Below, in pieces: positions 55,973 through 64,000 of a stretch of DNA of 64,000 bases. The notes beneath the pieces were generated by a model. It saw only the letters and a program-made list of their open reading frames with translations, did no database searches and was not told where the DNA came from. Source of the stretch: Phialocephala subalpina (lineage: Eukaryota; Ascomycota; Leotiomycetes; Helotiales; Mollisiaceae); contig FJOG01000012.1 in NCBI GenBank assembly GCA_900073065.1, positions 1,497,059 through 1,561,058 of the forward strand. Reading direction: 5' to 3'. Each line of letters opens with the position of its first letter. Position 1 is the first letter of the stretch. A program made the translations under genes and the position numbers.

Positions 55973-57290
55973 ATGGCCAACTTCGCACCAAAAGTCGCTC
56001 CCGAAGAGCGCACCGAGTCACCTGACGTGCTCGACAAAAAAGCTCAAACCCTTGCAAATCAGATCAAGAAGAGCAAGCACTTCATTGCTTTCACTGGAGC
56101 TGGTGTTTCGACTTCTGCTGGTGAGTCCTGATGCCATTGTAGCCAAGTTGCATAAGCTGAATTTATATAGGCATACCCGACTTCCGAGGACCTGAAGGAG
56201 CATGGACACTCCGAGCCCAAGGAAGACAGCGTACTGGGAAGGCTGTGAATACACTCCAAGCAATCCCGACGCCTACGCATATGGCTCTTGTGGAATTACA
56301 GAATAGAGGCTTCTTGAAGTATCTCGTCAGCCAGAATTGTGATGGGTTGCATAGGAAGAGCGGGATTCTGTCCGTGAGTTCCCACAATCCTGTCATTGAC
56401 TTCGGTTCAAACCTGATCTATATTAGAACAAGATATCTGAAGTGCACGGTAATAGCAATCGTGAATCCTGCAAAGACTGTGGGAAGGAATACATCCGAGA
56501 TTTTCGTGCCGTCGCCACCTACGAAAAGACAGTCCACGATCATCGCACAGGGCGGAAATGCGCCCTCTGCGGCGGAGTCCTGCTTGACAGCATCGTCAAC
56601 TTTGGCGATGATCTACCAATCGAAGCCCTTGCGCTCGCACGAGAAAACGCCAGAAAATCAGACCTCTGTCTTGTTCTGGGTTCGTCTCTCATGGTACAGC
56701 CTTCGAACGGAATCCCAGAAATAACAGGCAAAAAAAGGGGGGGGAAGCTAGCTATCTGCAACCTCCAGGATACTCCAATAGACGAACTCTCGGACATGCG
56801 CGTATACGCCAAGGTGGACGATTTGATGGTTCGTGTCATGGACAAGCTCGGCTTTCCCGTCCCGCCATTCATCCTCCATCGTCGACTGGTTGTGGAAATG
56901 GAAACGAAGGATGAGAGACATCAGATGAAAGTTTACGGCGTCGACCATGATGGTACCCCAGCAACCTTTCTCCAATCTGTTAGGCTGGAGTACAATAGAC
57001 GTCTGGTTCGTTCCGAACCCTTCGTCATCAACTTTCGGGGCTCGCTGGACTCAGGGACTGAGCTGAAGCTTGAACTTGAGTTCATGGGACATTATGGCGA
57101 GCCGAACTTGGAGATTGTACATGAGTACCAAGAGGAAGGCGATGCGAAGACGATGTATCTCCTGGCGTACGATCCTCTAACTGGGGAGTGGCAGACGGAG
57201 AAGCAGAGAGACGTGACTTCTGGTGCTGCGACACCTGATGTTATAGATCTCACCGAGGATACCACGATTCTCTCTATTTCCTCTGATTGA
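55973..57290 (+). CDS. SIRT6/7-like sirtuin (NAD-dependent deacylase)
   Basis: Three exons: 55973-56120, 56171-56373, 56427-57290, giving 404 residues. The NAD-binding site reads FIAFTGAGVSTSAG-IPDFRG (residues 37-56), with EGAWTLRAQG, then VSQNCDGLHRKSGI and SEVHGNSNRE (catalytic His). Zinc ligands are CKDC and CALC. VLGSSLMVQPSNGIPEITGK and KLAICNLQDTPID complete the Rossmann fold. The order and the GAWTLR segment place it with SIRT6/7-type class IV sirtuins. A C-terminal extension of about 150 residues contains a beta-rich part and ends in an acidic DVIDLTEDTTILSISSD, similar to a SUMO-interacting motif (VIDLTED, inferred). It should act in the nucleus on chromatin. Confidence 0.9.
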
Positions 57291-57719
57291 ATCGCTGTAT
57301 GACCCGATGGTGTGCAGCAGGGAGTTGATGAGGAAATTTCACCGAGGTAGTATGTCAGTAGGGATTGCGAAACCTAGAGGTCAATAGGTGCAAAACCCGG
57401 ATAGAGCTTTTCGAGGATATTGGGTTTTGACGTTCCAATTTGAGCAGATGGAGTCGATTAGAATACTTTGAAGATTACTGGAAGTTGGAATGGACAGGCC
57501 GTGCCTACGTAACTGATGTTGTAGCTGTTGCTTGATACCTGCAGACTCTTTGGCGTGTAATTATGTTGGGATCATTTCGAAGACTCACCTCTGTCAATCA
57601 AAGGGGTCGATTTGAGTTTATAAATCTTGGTCTAGAAATCGACTCATATGAACTTCCCCCAAAGTTTGGATATATACATGTTCCCCCGCGACATACATAC
57701 ATCTCACCCCAGGTCCTCT
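57291..57719. other. Convergent intergenic region
   Basis: Between the 3' ends of the sirtuin and sulfatase genes. No coding feature. Confidence 0.5.
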
Positions 57720-59216
57720 TCATGCAGGCGCTTTCCAACTCTCCACATCCCTATTTCCCGGCCTCTCAACATCAATCTCAAACCGATCCGGGATCCTCAA
57801 CCCCGCCTCCCTATGATGCTCATTAATAACCACACTCACCCCATCCCTATACAGCCAAAGATCCTTCGTCTCCAACTGCCAGTTCTCCAGTTTCGCCCTC
57901 AGCTCCTTCATCAATTCCTCATACTCCTTCTCTCCCGCCAAGTTCTTCACTTCCTGGGGATCGTTCTCGAGGTCATAAAGCTCTTCAGCGGGTCGCCAAA
58001 TATAGTTCTTCAAAGGCCTCGAGCCGACCATGACAGGAGGAGGCGTGTTCCGGATTCCTTCCCAGCTGAGACTCCCGTAGATATCTGTCGCGAACGGGAA
58101 ATCGAGACGCCAGGCTAAGTTGCGGTGATATTTGTACCTTCTTGTGCGCAGGAATCTCGTTGGCCAATAGTTCTGTACCTCATGAAAAGTATGGGAGCCG
58201 AAGACGTGATGCTGCCACCCACTTTCTGGCAGCACCGTCGATGATTCAAGGATTGGGAGGAATGATTTTCCGAGTCGTGGTGGAGAATTGGTTTTGGAGG
58301 GTGTTTCGTGACCTGGTGCTCCGGCCCAGTCGAGAAGGGTGGGGAGGAAATCGATGTAGGAGATCATGTTTGGGTTAACGGTCCCTGGGTTCGAATGGTT
58401 CGGTGTGCGGATGATGACTGGGAGTCGGATTCCGGCGTCGTAGAGTGTTGTTTTGGAGTTCATGAATGGAGGTCCATTGTCACTGACGAAACAAACCATC
58501 GTGCTGTCCGCTAGCCCTTGCCTCTCCAACGCTTGCAGAATCAATCCCACACCGATGTCCAGTCGACAGATTGATTGATAGTACTCGGCTAGCTCTGTCC
58601 TTACTTCCGAAAGATCGCTCAATAATGGAGGGACCTCGACGTCTTTTGGCTTGATCTCAGGGACTCGTATCCTTGGATCATGAATGTCTTTGTTTCCGAA
58701 TCCAGATCTTGTCAGGTCACGATGAGGATCGACATACCCCACGGTCAAATGAAAAAGCCTCTTCGTCTCTTTCGCCACCATAAAGAAAGCCTCCGCAGCA
58801 TCAGCTACCCAACCAACATCCCTCGTCTCACTCTCCTCCTTGATCTCCCATGGATAGACAGACTCCGGTCCAACATGAACCTTCCCAATAATTCCAGTTC
58901 GGTATCCCAAGCTATTGAATATTTCAGGCATGGTTTCGACATGATCAAAAGTCGCGAAGTGGTTTCTTCCGTTCGCCAGACCATATTGGCCATTCTCATG
59001 TGTATGAAGACCAGTGTAGATCACGGAACGAGAGGCGCTACAAGATGCGGTGCTGGTGAATGCCATGTCGAACTTTGTACCGTGGGAGGCGAGCTTGTCG
59101 ATGTTGGGCGTTTTGATGCTTTTGACGCCATAGCATCCAAGATATTTTCCAAGATCATCAGCGATGAGGAAGAGGATGTTCTTCTTATTCGTCAATTTGG
59201 GGCTTGCTTCTCCCAT
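57720..59216 (-). CDS. Sulfatase of the N-sulfoglucosamine sulfohydrolase (SGSH)-like type
   Basis: Intronless frame of 498 residues, equal to the size of SGSH-like sulfatases (about 500). It begins KKNILFLIADDLGKYLGCYG, with the metal-binding DD (residues 20-21). Then TSTASCSASRSVIYTGLHTH contains the catalytic Cys59 (C-S-A-S-R; the usual CxPSR has Ala here for Pro). Later features are IGKVHVGPESVYPW, VGYVDPHRDLTR, VCFVSDNGPPF (Asp/Asn metal ligands) and YDLENDPQEVKNL. The Cys must be converted to formylglycine for activity. No signal peptide, so it may be intracellular. Substrate unknown; N- or O-sulfated sugars are candidates. Confidence 0.85.
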   Translation of the reverse strand: MGEASPKLTNKKNILFLIADDLGKYLGCYGVKSIKTPNIDKLASHGTKFDMAFTSTASCSASRSVIYTGLHTHENGQYGLANGRNHFATFDHVETMPEIFNSLGYRTGIIGKVHVGPESVYPWEIKEESETRDVGWVADAAEAFFMVAKETKRLFHLTVGYVDPHRDLTRSGFGNKDIHDPRIRVPEIKPKDVEVPPLLSDLSEVRTELAEYYQSICRLDIGVGLILQALERQGLADSTMVCFVSDNGPPFMNSKTTLYDAGIRLPVIIRTPNHSNPGTVNPNMISYIDFLPTLLDWAGAPGHETPSKTNSPPRLGKSFLPILESSTVLPESGWQHHVFGSHTFHEVQNYWPTRFLRTRRYKYHRNLAWRLDFPFATDIYGSLSWEGIRNTPPPVMVGSRPLKNYIWRPAEELYDLENDPQEVKNLAGEKEYEELMKELRAKLENWQLETKDLWLYRDGVSVVINEHHREAGLRIPDRFEIDVERPGNRDVESWKAPA

Positions 59217-59723
59217 CTTGAAATCTAGCGAGTGGTGGCCGCTGGTTGTGAAATTTGTCGTGGCGAGAGTTGAAAACGAGTGTTGAGGTTGTACGTACCG
59301 CTACAATATCTTTGCCAAGCAAGACCCCTTCTATACCAGCTCCACGGAATCATCAACCATCCCACCTTTCCACCAAGTTCGAATCAAGGAAAATGGATGC
59401 AGGGACCAAAATCCGTACAGTAGTGCTGAGCGGAAGCATTTTCCCTTGCTTTCGGATGTCGGCTCGAGATCCGGCGAGGTAACGACCCTCTTCTCGGTCA
59501 GTCTTTGGAATCCGTCCCGTGTCAGGTCGTTCGTGGGAAAACGATCTTTGTTGCGAGATTTTGGGTACAAGGAAGACCATGCAGTCTGCGGTTTGAGCGG
59601 TGTCGTCGTGCTTTCATGAAATATTGAGGTTGTGGTTTCGCTTCCCCGCGTATCGCGACGTCTTTCACATTGTCTTGGAGGCCGCCACATCGAACGACAA
59701 ACATGATTGATTGTGGACGTATC
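59217..59723. other. Intergenic region without a supported gene
   Basis: Contains the promoter of the sulfatase gene and the 3' flank of the acyl-CoA dehydrogenase gene. Small frames on both strands look non-coding. Confidence 0.45.
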
Positions 59724-61790
59724 CTATAGTTTCGACTGTGTGGCCGAAAGAGATATCGGGTTTCCTCCAAACACAATTTCCTGGTTGAGCTCTAGATTCT
59801 TCTGCGAGCTGATGGCAACATCAGAAGCAATCTTATTCGCAATACTCTTATCCTCCAGAAACCGGAGAAACACTTCCCTTGAAGATGGCGATGAATCACT
59901 TCGCGCGTCCACGAAAATAAGGACACCCATAATGACATCCGCAATCTGAAATAGTAGATCACGAGCCGAGGGGAGTAATTCTTCCGAACTCGTCGCCGTT
60001 ATCGTGGCTATCAAAGTCCTCCACCTCTGAATCAAAGATTCTTTGGCGTGCCCAACTGATAGATCACCGACCTTTCCGCTAGATGTAGCTTTCATGAGCC
60101 ATTGGTTCAAGGCTTTGAGGGCAGCGCCACCGCTGCGGCCTTTGAGCACTCTCAAGGTGTCCGTGGCAAGGACGTCGGTCGTGCCTTCCCAAATGCTGTT
60201 CACGACGCAATCTCGATAAAGTCGTGCAATGTTGATTGCTTCGTTCTCAGCGTTGTCGAGGTACCCAACTCCGCCGAGGGCTTCCATGCATTCTTGTAGC
60301 ACATGGCTTGAGCGTTTGCACACTGATCCTTTGAGAATTGGTGTTAAAAGTCGGAGGAGGTGCGGGATATCGGCAGCGTCAGGTCGCAACGATTCTCTTG
60401 CTGAAGGAACTTGCTCGGCTGTGTGGCCATGCTCGCTGAGACCAATTAACCAAGCAACGAAGAAAGTAAATAGCATCATGGCATGATACTCCGTTGTCAG
60501 CTTGGCCAACGTACTCATATGCAGTTGCGCGTTGTAGAGCTTCACTCGCTTCCCTCTCCCCGCACCAACCTCGCGGACTCGTGCGAATGCTTTGGCAATA
60601 GCAAGACCACGACCAACGTATCCCACCGTGCTTACTGCCGAGTATAGTCTCGTGATGTTCAGAATCGTGCTGATCTCCTGAATACCATGACCTTCCTCCC
60701 CAATGAGGTATCCACGCATACCACGAAGCTCCAGTTCAGCTGTTGGTAGACTCTTCGTTCCGAATTTGTTCTTCAAGCGTTGGATGTGGACGCCATTGAG
60801 CTCGGTCTTGTCAGATGAGCCGTCAACTTGTCGATGCATAGGTGCGAAGAAAGCACTCAGCCCCTTCGAAGTTTGAGCGAGTAGGATAGTCATCGAGGAA
60901 TCGGTAGCTGACGAGAACCATTTGAAGCCGTCGATACTCCAGGGTCCAAGTGGCTGCCCTGATGCCGAGAGACCTGCAATCCCAGGACTGTAAGTCGCAA
61001 CAGTCTCTGTCCCTGATACGTCGCTACCACCTGAACGTTCTGTCATCCATTGACCACTTGTCCATGCGAAGCCTGCCTTCCTTGATGTGATGCGATCGTA
61101 TGCATCTTGAAGCACAGCTCTTGTGGTGGGGTCCAGGTCCTTGGCCGAGAGGTGAGAGGCAAGCAGTTTCGCTGCACCATCTGTCATGGCACTGGGGCAT
61201 GTGACATTCGCACATGAACCATTCCATAGTTGTGCTCTAGGATGTATCAGTGAGAGGTAGCAAGCGTTTGAAAGGTTCTCTTACTTGAGAAACTGTGCGA
61301 CACGAGTATATTCTCCATGCTTTCCTTCATACCCTGCAGCAACAATTCTAAGGCCAGAACGTCAGCAGAGAGTAGCTATTGACAGGGACAAAGAGTAAGT
61401 ACCCTTGCCCTATCCCAAAATCCTGTAATTCTCGCCAACCTACTCCAACGACAAGCTCACTCGTCCTCCGCCCGAATGCATCTCGACCAGATCCTTTCAG
61501 ATACGGGGCGTTTCTCTCGGCATCAGTGACCCAGTCAAGTATCTGCTTCGACAGCACTTTTTCGCCAAAGCTTGACAAGTCCAGAGTTATAACATCGCTA
61601 ACCCCTTTGGGTAAGAAGACTAAATGTCAACGTCAACAAGCGTCACGTGTGTGCGGGATTTGTGAACGGGATTCTTACGCTTCAGTGTCCTCTGGAAGCT
61701 CACATCATCGTGGAATTGGTTCTCAAGAACAGGAATAGCTTGGAAGAAACCATCGTCGGCGCTTGATGCTTTACGCGTCGTGGATGCCAT
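59724..61790 (-). CDS. AidB-like acyl-CoA dehydrogenase
   Basis: Four exons: 61790-61679, 61619-61403, 61347-61285, 61236-59724, giving 634 residues. Introns are 48-59 bp with consensus ends. The AidB-type features are VTCPSAMTDGAAKLLASH, SGQWMTERSGGSDVSGTETV (the FAD-binding TERxGGSDV stretch), SIDGFKWFSSATDSSMTILL, NKFGTKSLPTAELELRGMRG and, further on, MEALGGVGYLDNAENEAINI with DCVVNSIWEGTTDVLATDTL. AidB-related proteins bind FAD; fungal members are usually annotated as isovaleryl-CoA or long-chain acyl-CoA dehydrogenases, some linked to DNA-alkylation stress. Residues after about 560 form an added C-terminal helical part. No obvious mitochondrial presequence, although it ends near peroxisomal-type SKL (ATQSKL), a likely PTS1. 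Confidence 0.9.
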
Positions 61791-62268
61791 GCCGAAGGCT
61801 TTCGTGTGCTTCAGGGTGCTGAATCTGCAATTTGGCTTGAAAATGAGAGTCTGAAGACTGAGACTCGGAGCGAGACGCTCGTAGTATTCAGAAATTCATC
61901 TAGCCTGAGGCTAGTGTGTACACTTTATAAATTTTTGAAAGATGGAGGCTAATTTGAGGTGATTGTATGTTCTGTCATTGTGAATGGGAGCTGGTTGAGA
62001 TGTCGGCCGACGTTTGAGCTGCCGCGAGCCGAGGTTATTTTGAGGGGATGCACGTGAGGACTCATCTCGAATTTGCTGCATTCATATTTGAAAAAGCTAC
62101 TGCCAAAGAATTATAAATCTTTCCGAATCACTTTGAAAAATGTGACATTCTTACTGATTCGGTGGATTTATTTGGAAGTCGGTATGAGTGATTACGTGCA
62201 AAGCTGTACCTCTACATTAAAGTTAGGTTGTCTACTCGCGGGAACAAGGTATGATATGTATATTGTAT
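61791..62268. other. Intergenic region without a supported gene
   Basis: Promoter region of the acyl-CoA dehydrogenase and 3' flank of the next gene. No coding feature. Confidence 0.5.
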
Positions 62269-62947
62269 CTAAATCAGCGATTGAGCTCTCTCTTCCAGAA
62301 GCTTCTCATCTTCCGGTAAAGACACATCACATCCATTCAACAAAATACAAGTATAAGCATACAACCCCACATAATGAACCAATGCCAACGCACCCTGCTC
62401 CCCAAACTCCTTCACCACCTCATCCCACCTCTCCTTTGCCAACGGACCCGGCTTCCCCACAAGCTCCATTGTAGCATCAAACGCTACACTCTCTCCTTTC
62501 CCCAAATCCTTCGGCTTTTCTCCGGATTTGATCATCTTGATCTGTTCCTTCGTCAAGTCGGTCGTTTTCAACGCAACGCGTTCATGAGCATAGGTCTCAT
62601 AGACTCCTTTGTAATGAGCACCTGTGGCAAGGATCACAACTTCTCTTGCTGTGCCTGGAAGGCCGGGGATTTGGGATACGGCGCCTACGAAGTCGAAGAA
62701 GGGCTTCCCGAGGGCGGGGGTGTAAAGGAAAGGTGCGAATGGACCAATCAAGGAGCCGTCGTCTTTCTTATATGTGAATCTATGAATTGGAAGTTAGCAT
62801 GCTTGATGAGAAGAATCGTTGACTTCTGTTTGAAACTCACGCGTCTCCGAAGAATTCATCTGCTTTTTGTGACATGTAGTCATAGGCATCTTTCTGCTCT
62901 GCTGTGAGATCTGAAGGTTTGATTGGTGGAATACGTTCAGGAGACAT
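62269..62947 (-). CDS. Carboxymuconolactone decarboxylase (AhpD-like) family protein
   Basis: Two exons, 62947-62841 and 62779-62269, with a 61-bp intron (GTGAGT...ATAG, CATGCTAAC branch), giving 205 residues. It starts MSPERIPPIKPSDLTAEQKD. The core GPFAPFLYTPALGKPFFDFV, PGLPGTAREVVILATGAHYK and YETYAHERVAL matches the CMD/AhpD fold. No CxxC pair is present, so it resembles the decarboxylase branch more than AhpD peroxidases. The His in YETYAHE is the likely key residue. Substrate unknown; such proteins act in aromatic ring-cleavage pathways or redox homeostasis. Confidence 0.8.
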
Positions 62948-64000
62948 TGTGAAATTGTGAGTGTGAAATCCGAATAAGACTGCTCTTGTCTATGACCGCC
63001 AAGTCTTCAGAAGTAGCAGTAGACTTGCCTCTTCAAGGCTGAACATCTTATATGGACCTCGAACCTCAAGCAATGATGTCAGTCTCAAAGACTTTCGAGA
63101 TCCATACTATAGTAGCGTGAGCGTCATAGAGGACATTAACAAAAAGATGGAAAGTCGTGTATCCCAAAGTTCCCAAAAGTGTCGGTGTTAACGATAATTC
63201 TGAACGTAGGGTCTTGCAAAGCTTCCAACCAAAGATGAACCGGGGTCAAAAGTCGGCGTCACGTGCCAGTTCGGGAAGCAGCGACCTGCTGGAAAGTGTC
63301 TTGAGAAGATAGGTCAGGACTCTGCTAGAATTAGAATTCCATCTATTTGGAGTCATTGCCGGGGCTTAGAATCATTCTCTTGGTTTTCTCAACAGAATTG
63401 ACTTACCACGTGATGTTTGGATTCGGCCCGGGAACTGAACTGAAACCTTTTGAAACAGCAACATCTTCTCTTCCTCTCCTTTCCTCATTTCTCTCCATCT
63501 CATGAATCCCATCAACAGCAACTCAGAGAGTCAGGAGTCCTTTGCCAAGCCAACAAAATCTGAAGGTTCATGCAGCCTTTTCTATTCATGAGTTCAGCAC
63601 TCGAAGAGGTCACCAAATCGTTCGGATCGTGGCTTGGACAAAAACTGCGCCGCGCCCGAACAGATGTCACCATGCCGTGCCGAAAGGATCAAACACCCCT
63701 TTGTCCGATCACGATCGAAATTGGAAGGAGTTAGTTTTGGAGTTTGATCTCCTGCGAGTGCTTTTCAGCTTCGGACCGGTGGCAGAATGGCTCAATTGTT
63801 CAGATTCTGTTCAGTGTTCTGTCGCATTGTTTGATTGTTCTCGTGGATTTTTGCTGTTGTGAGGTTGTGCGAGTCATGGGAGTGGTAACGCGAATTACTG
63901 CGAATAGAATGCAAAGTGGTTAAGCTTCCTTGAGATGATCGTCTCTTAATTCCTCAAGCTCTCGACTAATTCATCTAGCGATGATCTGCGAGTCTGCGAC
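62948..64000. other. Right flank, no gene assembled
   Basis: Contains the promoter of the CMD-like gene. A short frame starting at ATG 63502 (MNPINSNSESQESFAK...) could be the first exon of a gene on the plus strand, but no convincing continuation was found before the window ends. Confidence 0.35.

Noticed and set aside
63502..63862. Possible gene start at the right edge
   Set aside because: Frames of 29-106 codons with no domain and no splice join; noted only as a possible first exon.

Overview
The window looks like a piece of a filamentous ascomycete genome (Pezizomycotina). Genes carry many short introns of about 43-90 bp with GT...AG ends and CTAAC/CTGAC-like branch sites. The gene families present also fit: an SAT-type non-reducing polyketide synthase, Zn2Cys6 regulators, AidB-like acyl-CoA dehydrogenase, a secreted catalase-peroxidase, and OTT_1508-like deaminase and DUF7587 proteins. 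Helotiales or a related Leotiomycete lineage is my guess from the last two families. I saw no tRNA, rRNA, CRISPR array or intact transposon. Exon boundaries below were worked out by hand from reading frame and splice consensus.

Layout. 1-0.9 kb: 3' part of an uncharacterised gene, apparently broken. 1.6-8.0 kb: a Vps62/DUF946-type protein, an ACS-family MFS transporter and a PL26-type (PcRGLX/YetA-like) exo-rhamnogalacturonan lyase. 8.0-14.4 kb: two paralogous FG/SF-repeat, Lys/Arg-rich proteins, the second ending in a J-domain-like segment, with a decayed gene next to the first. 14.7-15.8 kb: a membrane protein interrupted by a stop codon. 16.0-27.6 kb: a small biosynthetic cluster with an MFS exporter, a 2078-residue NR-PKS (SAT-KS-MAT-PT-ACP-ACP-TE) and a divergently transcribed FAD monooxygenase. 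27.6-35 kb: an accessory island with an F-box-like relic, an OTT_1508-like deaminase gene and a DUF7587 gene, bracketed by about 130-bp direct repeats, followed by degenerate tandem repeats. 35.2-38 kb: secreted catalase-peroxidase. 40.2-41.1 kb: a HAD phosphatase pseudogene with several lesions.

42.8-52.2 kb: a carbohydrate locus with a secreted GH79-type glucuronidase, a regulator with two tandem Zn2Cys6 clusters, a decayed sugar transporter and, beside it, an intact one. 52.2-54.6 kb: gene-free, with a strongly AT-rich block of about 0.6 kb that resembles a RIP-degraded element. 54.6-63 kb: conventional genes: a small Gly/Asn/Ser-rich membrane protein, a SIRT6/7-like sirtuin, an SGSH-like sulfatase, an AidB-like acyl-CoA dehydrogenase and a carboxymuconolactone-decarboxylase-like protein.

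How genes may work together (inference): the PKS, monooxygenase and exporter probably form one metabolite pathway. The PL26 enzyme and neighbouring ACS transporter could serve uptake and breakdown of pectin fragments. The GH79 enzyme, double-zinc-cluster regulator, sugar transporter and more distant sulfatase could serve use of uronic-acid-containing, possibly sulfated, glycans. The most unusual part is the repeat-bracketed island carrying a deaminase-fold protein and a DUF7587 protein; pseudogenes and repeats cluster around it.
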